Assembly: GCF_000423405.1 (NCBI RefSeq)
Contig: NZ_AUHX01000015.1
Coordinates: forward strand, 1-64,000
From: Mesonia mobilis DSM 19841
GTDB taxonomy: Bacteria > Bacteroidota > Bacteroidia > Flavobacteriales > Flavobacteriaceae
DNA: 64,000 nucleotides
Reading direction: 5' to 3'
Below, piece by piece: positions 44,668-52,838 of the stretch (position 1 is its first letter; each line of letters opens with the position of its first letter). A program made the position numbers and the translations under genes. The notes below the pieces were generated by a model, which worked only from the letters and a program-made list of their open reading frames with translations, did no database searches and was not told the origin of the DNA.

Positions 44668-46350
44668 ATGGCTGAAGTAATAAATATGCCGCGCCTAAGC
44701 GACACTATGGAAGAAGGAGTTGTTGCAAAATGGCTCAAGCAAAAAGGAGATAAAGTAGAAGAAGGAGATATTTTAGCAGAAATTGAAACCGACAAAGCTA
44801 CTATGGAGTTCGAATCTTTTCACGAAGGTACGTTACTTCATATTGGGGTTGAAGAAGGTGATGGCGCTCCGGTAGATGCTTTATTAGCAATTATCGGTGA
44901 AGAAGGTGAAGATATTTCAGACCTAATCGATGGTAAAAGCGATAGCGACTCTTCAGAAGAAAAAGATAGCAAAGAAGATTCTTCAGAGGATAAGGAAGAA
45001 GAAGCTTCAGAAGAAGCTAGCGATGATAATGATGATACTTCAGAAGGAGAAATTCCTGAAGGAGTAGAAATTATCACTATGCCACGTCTTTCAGATACCA
45101 TGGAAGAAGGTACCGTTGCCTCTTGGTTAAAACAAGAAGGTGACGAAGTAGAAGAAGGAGATATTTTAGCAGAGATCGAAACCGATAAGGCAACGATGGA
45201 GTTTGAATCTTTCTATTCTGGTACGTTATTACATATTGGTATTGAAGAAGGTGATGGCGCTCCGGTAGATGCTTTATTAGCAATTATTGGCCCTGAAGGA
45301 ACCGATGTTTCAGCCTTTTTAGATGAAGCTAAATCAGGTAAAAAATCTTCAGGTAAGAAAAAATCAAATTCTAAGGAAGACAATTCAGCTAAAGAAGAAT
45401 CTTCTTCAGAAGATAAAAAAGAAGAAAGCTCTAGTAGTTCTTCAAACGATGGTGGTCGAATTTTCGCTTCACCATTAGCTAAGAAAATGGCAGAAGAGAA
45501 AGGTATCGATTTAAACAATGTTGACGGTTCTGGAGAGAACGGAAGAATTGTAAAGAAAGATATCGAAAACTTTAAGCCTTCTCAAAAATCTGCTCCGGCA
45601 GCGAAGAAAGAAGAGAAATCTTCTGAAGCTTCTGCTCCGGCCGTACAAACGTACACTCCGGCAGGTGAAGAAAGTTTTGAAGAAATTAAAAACTCGCAAA
45701 TGCGTAAAACTATTGCGAAACGTCTTTCAGAATCTAAATTTAACGCTCCACATTACTACTTAACGATTGAGGTAGATATGGAGAATGCGATGGCTTCTAG
45801 AAAGCAAATTAACGAAATGCCAGATGTAAAAGTGTCGTTTAACGATATGGTAATCAAAGCTTCTGCAATGGCATTGCGTAAACACCCGCAAGTAAATTCT
45901 ACGTGGAGTGCAGATAGCATGAAAATTGCAAAACACATTCATATGGGGGTTGCGGTTGCGGTAGATGAAGGTCTAGTGGTGCCGGTTTTAAAATTTGCAG
46001 ATCAAATGCAAATGACGCAAATCGGGGCAAATGTGAAAGACCTTGCCGGTAAAGCACGTAACAAAAAGCTTCAGCCTAAAGAGATGGAAGGTAGTACCTT
46101 TACGGTTTCTAACTTAGGAATGTTCGGTATCCAGGAGTTTACTAGTATCATTAATCAGCCAAACTCAGCAATTTTATCTGTTGGAGCTATCGTAGAAAAA
46201 CCGGTAGTGAAAAATGGAGCGATTGTAGTAGGACACACGATGAAGTTAACTTTGGCTTGCGATCACAGAACTGTAGATGGCGCAACCGGAGCTCAATTCT
46301 TACAAACCTTAAGAACTTATTTAGAGAACCCGGTAACTATGCTGGCATAA
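44668..46350 (+). CDS. pdhC: Dihydrolipoamide acetyltransferase (PDH E2) with two lipoyl domains
   Basis: 560-residue core of the pyruvate dehydrogenase complex. Two lipoyl domains carry the attachment Lys at Lys43 and Lys174 (ETDKATM in each). They are joined by Ser/Glu/Asp-rich linkers (about 90–128 and 220–262). A peripheral-subunit-binding domain follows (FASPLAKKMAEEKGI, GSGENGRIVKKDIE; about 265–305). The catalytic acyltransferase domain spans about 330–560 and ends with DHRTVDGA (His533, Asp537). The two lipoyl domains are nearly identical, with a 44-bp stretch identical in DNA. A strong hairpin closes the pair. Confidence 0.95.
   Translation: MAEVINMPRLSDTMEEGVVAKWLKQKGDKVEEGDILAEIETDKATMEFESFHEGTLLHIGVEEGDGAPVDALLAIIGEEGEDISDLIDGKSDSDSSEEKDSKEDSSEDKEEEASEEASDDNDDTSEGEIPEGVEIITMPRLSDTMEEGTVASWLKQEGDEVEEGDILAEIETDKATMEFESFYSGTLLHIGIEEGDGAPVDALLAIIGPEGTDVSAFLDEAKSGKKSSGKKKSNSKEDNSAKEESSSEDKKEESSSSSSNDGGRIFASPLAKKMAEEKGIDLNNVDGSGENGRIVKKDIENFKPSQKSAPAAKKEEKSSEASAPAVQTYTPAGEESFEEIKNSQMRKTIAKRLSESKFNAPHYYLTIEVDMENAMASRKQINEMPDVKVSFNDMVIKASAMALRKHPQVNSTWSADSMKIAKHIHMGVAVAVDEGLVVPVLKFADQMQMTQIGANVKDLAGKARNKKLQPKEMEGSTFTVSNLGMFGIQEFTSIINQPNSAILSVGAIVEKPVVKNGAIVVGHTMKLTLACDHRTVDGATGAQFLQTLRTYLENPVTMLA
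44850..45286 (+). repeat. Duplicated lipoyl-domain coding segments
   Basis: The segment 44850–44893 recurs as 45243–45286 with no mismatch that I can see (44 bp), within two lipoyl domains that are alike over about 80 codons. Synonymous sites diverge elsewhere, so the identical part suggests recent gene conversion or duplication. Confidence 0.75.
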
Positions 46351-46372
46351 TCTAATTAAATTTATAAATCTA

Positions 46373-46400
46373 AAATCCCGTTAACCAACGGGATTTTTTT
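46373..46400 (+). terminator. pdhA–pdhC terminator
   Basis: 10-bp perfect stem AAATCCCGTT (46373–46382) / AACGGGATTT (46387–46396), AACC loop and T7 tail. It ends 10 nt before the ATG of the next gene. Confidence 0.88.
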
Positions 46401-46410
46401 ATATTTAAAG

Positions 46411-47415
46411 ATGAAGAAATATTTACTATACTTAGCCTTGCCTATCTTAATTTATGGTTGTGGTAAAGCCAAAAGCAACGAAAACAAGAGAGAGGTTTCA
46501 GAATTAGAAACAACTGAAACTGTAAACGAATTGACAGAAATTAGAGAGGCTTCCATTAAAGAATCGTTGAGTTATCTATCGTCAGATGAATTACAAGGAA
46601 GACAATTTGGAACAGAGGGAATTGAAAAAGCAGCGAATTATATTCAAAAACAATTTAAGAAAGCTGATTTAAAGCCTTATTTTTCAACCTATCGGGATAG
46701 TTTTACCCACAACGGCAAAACCGGATACAATATGGTAGGTTTTAAAGAAGGAAATGATCCTCAACTAAAAAATGAGATTATTGTTTTGGGAGCGCATTAC
46801 GACCATATTGGGATTGTTCCGGAAAGCAAACAAGTAAACGGAGATTCTATTGCCAATGGTGCCAATGATAATGCGGCAGGAACCGCTTCTATCTTAGAGT
46901 TAGCAAAGTATTTTTCAGCTAAGGAAACTAAACGAAGTTTACTATTTGTACTTTTTTCTGCGGAAGAAGAAGGTTTGATCGGTTCAAAACACCTAGCACA
47001 AAAACTAGCTGAAGAAAGTGCACCAATCTATGTAATGCTTAATTTTGAAATGATCGGTGTTCCTTTAGAAAATCAAGCTTATTCGGCTTATGTTACCGGT
47101 TTTGAAGAATCGAATTTAGCTGGAAAATTTAATCAATATGCTGAAAAAGAAGTGTTCGGTTTCTTTGAAAAAGCTAAAGAATTTCAACTCTTTAAACGAA
47201 GTGATAACTATCCGTTTTATCAAGAAATGAATATTCCTGCGCAGACTTTATGTACGTTCGATTTTTCTAATTACCCTTATTATCATCACGTCGATGATGA
47301 AGCAGAATTGATGAATGTTTCTCATATGAAGACTTTGTTGGAAGATATTATTCCAGGGATCGAAGGAATGGCAAATTCAGCAGAAAAAGAAATTCAACTC
47401 AATAATAAGCAGTAA
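46411..47415 (+). CDS. M28-family metallopeptidase lipoprotein
   Basis: 334-residue zinc exopeptidase (aminopeptidase Y/S type). The N-terminus ILIYGCGKAKS is a lipobox, so it is probably anchored to a membrane facing the periplasm or surface. Zinc-ligand motifs are in order: LGAHYDHIG, NGANDNAAGTASILELA, FVLFSAEEEGLIGSKHLA (catalytic Glu pair), NFEMIG and a late His in YHHVDDEAELM. A protease-associated segment is absent. First gene of a five-gene run with spacings of 0–7 bp. No room exists for a promoter between the upstream terminator and its ATG. Confidence 0.9.
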   Translation: MKKYLLYLALPILIYGCGKAKSNENKREVSELETTETVNELTEIREASIKESLSYLSSDELQGRQFGTEGIEKAANYIQKQFKKADLKPYFSTYRDSFTHNGKTGYNMVGFKEGNDPQLKNEIIVLGAHYDHIGIVPESKQVNGDSIANGANDNAAGTASILELAKYFSAKETKRSLLFVLFSAEEEGLIGSKHLAQKLAEESAPIYVMLNFEMIGVPLENQAYSAYVTGFEESNLAGKFNQYAEKEVFGFFEKAKEFQLFKRSDNYPFYQEMNIPAQTLCTFDFSNYPYYHHVDDEAELMNVSHMKTLLEDIIPGIEGMANSAEKEIQLNNKQ

Positions 47416-47422
47416 GATTTTT

Positions 47423-48103
47423 ATGAAACGAATTGTTATTACAGGTACAAGCCGCGGGATTGGTTTTGAAATGGTTCAGCTTTTTGCTCAACAAGATTGT
47501 GAGATCTTAGCTTTGTCTAGAAACCCAAAACCTGTTCAAGAATTAAATTTATCGAATGTTACCGCTTTGCCTTTTGATCTAGCTTCAACCAAAGATTTAG
47601 AAAACGTAGAAAGTTTTCTGAAAGAAAATTGGAGCAGTGTTGATATTTTAATCAATAACGCGGGTAAATTAGTGAACAAGCCGTTTACCGAGATCACTGC
47701 AGAAGAATTATTTTCTGTTTACCAAACTAATGCAGTGGGGACTTTTCAGCTTACTCAAAAAGTTGTTCCGATGATGAAATCTGATGGGCACGTGGTGAGC
47801 ATCAGTACTATGGGCGGCGTACAAGGAAGTTTGAAATTTCCGGGTTTATCGGCTTATAGTTCAAGCAAGGCAGCGATAATCACCTTAACAGAATTATTAG
47901 CAGAAGAATATAAAGAAAGTGGACCTTCATTTAACGTGTTAGCTTTGGGAGCCGTGAAAACAGAAATGTTAGCTGAAGCTTTTCCGGGTTACGAACCACC
48001 GACAACCGCTCGTGAAATGGCATCGTATATCGCAAATTTTGCGCAAACAGGAGCTCAATTTTATAACGGTAAATTGCTTCAAGTTTCAAATTCTACTCCG
48101 TAA
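47423..48103 (+). CDS. Short-chain dehydrogenase/reductase
   Basis: 226-residue classical SDR. Cofactor motif TGTSRGIGFEM (about 7–17), NNAGKLVNKPF, the catalytic Ser in VVSISTMGG and YSSSKAA with the Tyr-x-x-x-Lys pair. It is followed with no gap by the SprT-like gene. The substrate cannot be inferred; SDR families are too broad. Confidence 0.9.
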   Translation: MKRIVITGTSRGIGFEMVQLFAQQDCEILALSRNPKPVQELNLSNVTALPFDLASTKDLENVESFLKENWSSVDILINNAGKLVNKPFTEITAEELFSVYQTNAVGTFQLTQKVVPMMKSDGHVVSISTMGGVQGSLKFPGLSAYSSSKAAIITLTELLAEEYKESGPSFNVLALGAVKTEMLAEAFPGYEPPTTAREMASYIANFAQTGAQFYNGKLLQVSNSTP

Positions 48104-48703
48104 GTGAAAGATATTTTAACGAAATACCTTCCTGAACGAGCGGTAGAACCTGCTTTTCTCCTTATTGCTGAAAACGGAATTTACCTTAAAATCGTTAATG
48201 AGCGTAAAACGCGTCATGGCGATTACAGAAAGCAAAACGGAATTGCTCAAATTACGGTAAATGCCAATTTAAATCCATATCGTTTTTTAATAACTTTGAT
48301 TCACGAAATCGCACACGCTGTAGCTTTTGAAAAGTATGGAAGGCTTATAAAACCTCACGGTAAAGAATGGAAATATACCTTTCAGCAATTAATGTTACCG
48401 TTTATAAATCCGGGTATTTTTCCGCAATCGGTACTGCCAATTGTTGCTCATCATTTTAGAAACCCGAAAGCGAGTAGCGATACCGATGCGAGACTTTCAG
48501 TTGCGTTAAAACAATTTGATGCACAAAACAATAAAAATTATATTTTTGAAATCCCTTACGGAAGTATATTTAGAATTGATAACGGAAGGGTTTTTAAAAA
48601 AGGAAGAAAGCGAATTAAACGTTACGAATGCCAAGAGGTCTCTTCGGGCAGCGTTTATATTTTTCAGCCTAATGTAGAAGTAGAATTAGTAAAAGTCGTA
48701 TAG
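48104..48703 (+). CDS. SprT-like zinc metalloprotein
   Basis: 199 residues, GTG start at 48104 directly after the SDR stop. The zinc site is LIHEIAHAVAFEKYG (His67, Glu68, His71) with a third ligand in KPHGKEW (His85), as in SprT/Spartan-like proteins. Spartan-type members cleave DNA–protein crosslinks; bacterial SprT roles are poorly known. The C-terminal part (RIDNGRVFKKGRKRIKRYEC) is basic and could bind nucleic acid, matching the zinc-ribbon position of SprT though only one Cys is seen. Confidence 0.88.
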   Translation: MKDILTKYLPERAVEPAFLLIAENGIYLKIVNERKTRHGDYRKQNGIAQITVNANLNPYRFLITLIHEIAHAVAFEKYGRLIKPHGKEWKYTFQQLMLPFINPGIFPQSVLPIVAHHFRNPKASSDTDARLSVALKQFDAQNNKNYIFEIPYGSIFRIDNGRVFKKGRKRIKRYECQEVSSGSVYIFQPNVEVELVKVV

Positions 48704-49786
48704 ATGAATAAGAATTATTATGCAATTTTAATGGCCGGTGGAGTAGGATCTCGTTTTTGGCCGGTGAGTAAAAAGAAGTTTCCGAAGCAATTTCATGATA
48801 TTTTAGGGACGGGAGAAACACTTATTCAGCGAACTTTTAATCGCTTGGCAAAACTTATTCCGGAAGAAAATATTCTTATTCTTACCAACGGTATGTATAA
48901 CGATTTGGTGAAACAGCAGCTGCCAAATGTGACCGATAATCAGATTGTTTTAGAACCGGTAATGCGAAATACCGCACCGTGTATTTTACTTTCTGCTTTA
49001 AAAATTCAGAAGCAAAATGAAGACGCCATGATGGTCGTGGCACCAAGTGATCATTGGATCGAAGATGAAGATGCTTTTGTGGCCGACTTACAAACGGCTT
49101 TTGATGCTTGTCAACGACAAGATAATTTATTAATGACTTTAGGTATTCAGCCTACTTTTCCACATACAGGATATGGTTATATTCAGTATAAGGAAAATAC
49201 TTCTTCTGCCATTAATAAAGTTTTGAATTTTAAAGAAAAACCCGATTATCATACCGCAAAAGAATATCTTTCAGCAGGTAATTATGTGTGGAATGCCGGT
49301 ATTTTTGTGTGGAGCGCGAAAGCAATTACCGAAGAATTTAAAATTCATAATCCGACGATGTACGAAATTTTTGCTGAAGGAGAATCGTATTATAATACCA
49401 CACAAGAGCAGCGTTTTATTAACGAAAACTATGAGGATGCCGAAAATATTTCCATTGACTACGCAATTATGGAAAAGGCTGAAAATGTTTGTGTGATCCC
49501 CGCAAATTTCGATTGGAACGATCTTGGTTCTTGGGGAGCTTTGCATGATGAGTTAGACCGTGATGAACACGAAAATGTATTCATCAACGCTAAAAGTTTA
49601 ACTCAAAATGCATCGAATAATATTGTTCGTACGTTAGGAAATAAATTAGTAGTTTTAAAAGATATTGATAACTATATCATTGTTGAAGATGAAGAAGTTT
49701 TGCTGGTTTACCCGCGAGGTGACGAGCAAGGAATTAAAGAAGTGAGAAATCTCGCAAAAGAAAAGTTTGGGGAAGACCTTATTTAA
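48704..49786 (+). CDS. manC: Mannose-1-phosphate guanylyltransferase
   Basis: Makes GDP-mannose from GTP and mannose-1-phosphate for glycan synthesis. 360 residues, i.e. the single-domain form without the C-terminal isomerase domain. The nucleotidyltransferase signature is AGGVGSRFWPVSKKKFPKQF (12–31 region), with VVAPSDHWI, TGYGYIQY, FKEKPD, and WNAGIFVW and FDWNDLGSWGAL in the sugar-binding half. No gap to its neighbours. It may feed the mannose-containing glycans made elsewhere, including the polysaccharide cluster. Confidence 0.94.
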   Translation: MNKNYYAILMAGGVGSRFWPVSKKKFPKQFHDILGTGETLIQRTFNRLAKLIPEENILILTNGMYNDLVKQQLPNVTDNQIVLEPVMRNTAPCILLSALKIQKQNEDAMMVVAPSDHWIEDEDAFVADLQTAFDACQRQDNLLMTLGIQPTFPHTGYGYIQYKENTSSAINKVLNFKEKPDYHTAKEYLSAGNYVWNAGIFVWSAKAITEEFKIHNPTMYEIFAEGESYYNTTQEQRFINENYEDAENISIDYAIMEKAENVCVIPANFDWNDLGSWGALHDELDRDEHENVFINAKSLTQNASNNIVRTLGNKLVVLKDIDNYIIVEDEEVLLVYPRGDEQGIKEVRNLAKEKFGEDLI

Positions 49787-51220
49787 ATGAAAGAAGAACA
49801 AAAAGAAAATATTGAACCTACTTCTAAATCTGAAAAACTATCGGAAGATCTAAAAGGTACTTTTGGTAGCTTTAAAAGTTTTCTTTCAGATTTATTAGAT
49901 ATTCGTAGCGATACCGATCGAGATTCTACTATTGAAGCGGTTAAGAAAGATATTACCTTTAAAGGGCACAATGCGTGGATTCTTATTTTCTCCATTTTCG
50001 TGGCTTCGATTGGTCTAAACGTAAGTAGTACTGCGGTGATTATCGGAGCGATGCTTATTTCACCGTTAATGGGTCCAATCGTAGGGATTGGACTATCTGT
50101 AGCGATTAATGATATCGATACTTTAAGACGTTCGCTTATTAATTTAGGCGTAATGGTTGGTTTAAGCGTATTTACCGCTTTTCTCTATTTTTGGGTTTCT
50201 CCGTTAACAGGAAGTAATGCTGAGTTAGAAGCAAGAACTTATCCGACAATTTTAGATGTTTTGGTAGCTATTTTTGGTGGTTTAGCACTTATTGTGGCAA
50301 AAACCAAAAAGGGAACCATTGCAAGTGTGATTTTTGGGGTAGCTATTGCTACCGCTTTAATGCCGCCACTTTGTACGGTTGGTTATGGCTTGGCGCAAGG
50401 TAATTTTTCTGATGCCGGCGGAGCGCTTTATCTATTTTCAATTAATGCTACGTTTATTGCACTTTCAACATTTGTAGTTTCAAAACTTTTAGGATTTCCG
50501 TTGGTGCGATATGCTAATTCTAAGCGAAGAAGAGTGACCGCGCAAATTGCTTCTATTATTGCGATCATTGTGATGGTGCCGAGTATTTACTTGTTTTATA
50601 ATATGCTGAAAGAGTCGTATTTTAAACAAGAAGCCACCCGATTTGTAGAAGAAGAATTAATGATTTACGAAGATTCTTTTTTGCAGAAAAATTCAACCAT
50701 ATTTGCTTACAATGGCGGAACCGACCCTAAAATTGAAGTTTCTTTTCTGGGGAAAGAAATACCGAGTTCAGTGATTAGTTTGTGGCGAACTAAGATGAAG
50801 AACTACAAGAATTTAGAAGACGCATCTTTAATTATTCTTCAGAATGAAAATACAGAATCTTACGATCAACTTCAGTATATGCGAGAATTTAAGCGTAGAG
50901 ATTCGTTGAGTATATTGAATAAAGATGAACGTATTTCATTTTTAGAAACCGAATTGAAGAAGCTTTCAAAATTAGCAGAGCATCAAATTCCGTTTAATAA
51001 GGTGAGTAAAGAAGCCAAGATCAATTATGATGGTTTGGCAAGTTTTAGCTATGCCGATAAAATTATTTCCAACTTCAATACTACCGATACGATTCCGGAG
51101 TTTCGTGTAGCTTGGGCAGATTCGATTCCGCAGCAAGACATTCAGAAAAATGAAATGAAACTAAAAGAGTGGTTACAATTTACCTTAGAATTGGATACCT
51201 TGGTGTTTAAAAGAGATTAA
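49787..51220 (+). CDS. DUF389 family membrane protein
   Basis: 477 residues. After an ~60-residue charged N-terminus come about six membrane helices with the family signature SSTAVIIGAMLISPLMGPIVGIGLSVAI and VATALMPPLCTVGYGLAQG. The C-terminal ~190 residues are soluble and rich in charged residues. The function of DUF389 proteins is not established. Its stop codon touches the stop of the convergent ABC ATPase gene (51220/51221) with no terminator between. Confidence 0.88.
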   Translation: MKEEQKENIEPTSKSEKLSEDLKGTFGSFKSFLSDLLDIRSDTDRDSTIEAVKKDITFKGHNAWILIFSIFVASIGLNVSSTAVIIGAMLISPLMGPIVGIGLSVAINDIDTLRRSLINLGVMVGLSVFTAFLYFWVSPLTGSNAELEARTYPTILDVLVAIFGGLALIVAKTKKGTIASVIFGVAIATALMPPLCTVGYGLAQGNFSDAGGALYLFSINATFIALSTFVVSKLLGFPLVRYANSKRRRVTAQIASIIAIIVMVPSIYLFYNMLKESYFKQEATRFVEEELMIYEDSFLQKNSTIFAYNGGTDPKIEVSFLGKEIPSSVISLWRTKMKNYKNLEDASLIILQNENTESYDQLQYMREFKRRDSLSILNKDERISFLETELKKLSKLAEHQIPFNKVSKEAKINYDGLASFSYADKIISNFNTTDTIPEFRVAWADSIPQQDIQKNEMKLKEWLQFTLELDTLVFKRD

Positions 51221-51985
51221 CTACAATCCTTTTAATTGTGCTTTTCTTACTTTTTTAAACAATTCTGAAGAGTAAACAAAATTGGTAAGCGACTCGTCTT
51301 CAGATTTATAAATTTCATCTTTAGAGCCGTTCCAAGCTAAGTTTCCGTTTTTTAAATACACGATATTCTCTCCGATCTCTAACACCGAATTCATATCGTG
51401 GGTGTTAATGACGGTAGTAATGTCATTCTCTTTAGTAATCTCTTGAATAAGATTATCGATGAGAATAGCAGTTTTAGGGTCTAAACCCGAGTTAGGTTCA
51501 TCACAAAAAAGATATTCCGGTTTGTTAACAATCGCACGGGCAATAGAGACTCTTTTTTGCATACCTCCACTAATTTCCGAAGGGAATTTATGGTTGACGT
51601 TTTCTAAATTTACACGCTGTAAAACCTCATCTACACGATCCATCATTTCAGATTTTTTCTGTTTGGTGAACATCCGTAAGGGAAACATTACGTTTTCTGC
51701 AATCGTCATCGAGTCAAATAAAGCTCCACCTTGAAAAACCATTCCCATTTTTTGGCGCAAGTCTCTTTGTTTTTCAGCATCTAAAGAAGAATAAGCCTGA
51801 CCATTATATTCAATTGTTCCCTCAGTAGGTTCAAATAAACCCAATAGACATTTAAGAAATACTGTTTTCCCGGCACCGGATTGACCGATGATTAAATTTG
51901 TTTTTCCTTGATAAAACTGAGTGTTTATACCTTTTAGAATTTCTTCTTTACCAAAACTTTTATGTAAATTATTTACTTGTATCAT
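51221..51985 (-). CDS. ABC transporter ATPase, MlaF-like
   Basis: 254 residues from ATG at 51985; a longer in-frame start at 52045 would overlap the permease and adds 20 atypical residues. ATP-binding Walker A IIGQSGAGKTVF, signature ISGGMQKRVSIARA and Walker B LFCDEPNSGLD are intact. The MlaF group drives phospholipid transport between membranes together with an MlaE permease and an MCE substrate-binding protein. MlaE is directly upstream, sharing one base (TAATG). The MCE protein is not adjacent. Confidence 0.92.
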   Translation of the reverse strand: MIQVNNLHKSFGKEEILKGINTQFYQGKTNLIIGQSGAGKTVFLKCLLGLFEPTEGTIEYNGQAYSSLDAEKQRDLRQKMGMVFQGGALFDSMTIAENVMFPLRMFTKQKKSEMMDRVDEVLQRVNLENVNHKFPSEISGGMQKRVSIARAIVNKPEYLFCDEPNSGLDPKTAILIDNLIQEITKENDITTVINTHDMNSVLEIGENIVYLKNGNLAWNGSKDEIYKSEDESLTNFVYSSELFKKVRKAQLKGL

Positions 51986-52722
51986 TAGCTTAAAAGTAAT
52001 TGGGTTAGTAGATAATTTGCTAGTATGAGTACAACGCTTGTCCAAACAAAGGCAGTCGTACTTGCTTTACCGACTTCTAGCGCTCCACCTTTCATATAAT
52101 AGCCGTGATAAGCCGGGATGGTTGCTAAAATAATCGCAAAGAAAAAAGTTTTGATAAATGCATAAACTAAATGAAACGAAATAAAATCGTTTTGTAAACC
52201 ATTTAAAAACTGCTCCCCGGCTACAAAACCACCGAGAACTCCGGCAGCATAAGCTCCCGCAATTCCTACAAACATTGAAATAGCGATCACAAACGGGTAG
52301 AATAGCATTGCAATAATCTTAGGAAAAATTAAATAGTTGGCAGAATTAATTCCCATTACTTCTAAAGCATCAATTTGCTCCATTACTCGCATCGTACCGA
52401 TACTTGAAGTGATATTAGAACCTACTTTACCCGCCATAATGATAGAGATAAACGTAGGAGAAAATTCTAAGATAATCGATTGTCTTGCAGTAAAAGCAAT
52501 TAAACTTTTAGGAATTAAAGGATTGTTTAAGTTTAATGCAGTTTGAATGGTAACCACTCCACCAATAAAGAAAGAGATAAAAATAACAATCCCTAAAGAA
52601 CTAATAATTAAATCATCAATCTCTTTAAAAATTAGACCTCGTAGAACAGAAGTTTTCGTCATTCTACCGAAGACTTTCTTCAACATTATAAAATATTCAC
52701 CAATATCGTGGAGGTACTTCAT
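51985..52722 (-). CDS. MlaE-family ABC permease
   Basis: 245 residues, about five membrane helices. Family motifs are FFIGGVVTIQTALNL and the EFSPTFISIIMAGKVGSNIT loop with its conserved Glu/Pro, then MRVMEQIDALEVMGINS (the EQIDAL motif). It pairs with the downstream ATPase in a lipid-asymmetry-type importer. No MCE-domain gene is found nearby. Confidence 0.93.
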   Translation of the reverse strand: MKYLHDIGEYFIMLKKVFGRMTKTSVLRGLIFKEIDDLIISSLGIVIFISFFIGGVVTIQTALNLNNPLIPKSLIAFTARQSIILEFSPTFISIIMAGKVGSNITSSIGTMRVMEQIDALEVMGINSANYLIFPKIIAMLFYPFVIAISMFVGIAGAYAAGVLGGFVAGEQFLNGLQNDFISFHLVYAFIKTFFFAIILATIPAYHGYYMKGGALEVGKASTTAFVWTSVVLILANYLLTQLLLS

Positions 52723-52808
52723 TCACACAGTTTTTGTAAAACTAAAATAGAAAAAATTATCACAAAAGTATTTAACTAAGAATTAATCTTTAAAAGTTTC
52801 AACATTTC

Positions 52809-52816
52809 TATTTTTG
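52809..52816 (+). promoter_or_regulatory. −7 box of the PafA-like phosphatase
   Basis: TATTTTTG matches TAnnTTTG 22 nt before the ATG at 52839. No convincing −33 TTG. Confidence 0.4.
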
Positions 52817-52838
52817 CAGTTCTAACTTAATAATACTT

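Noticed and set aside
51986-52045. N-terminal extension of the MlaF-like ATPase
   Set aside because: It overlaps the permease 3' end; MIQVNNLHKSFG is the standard start.
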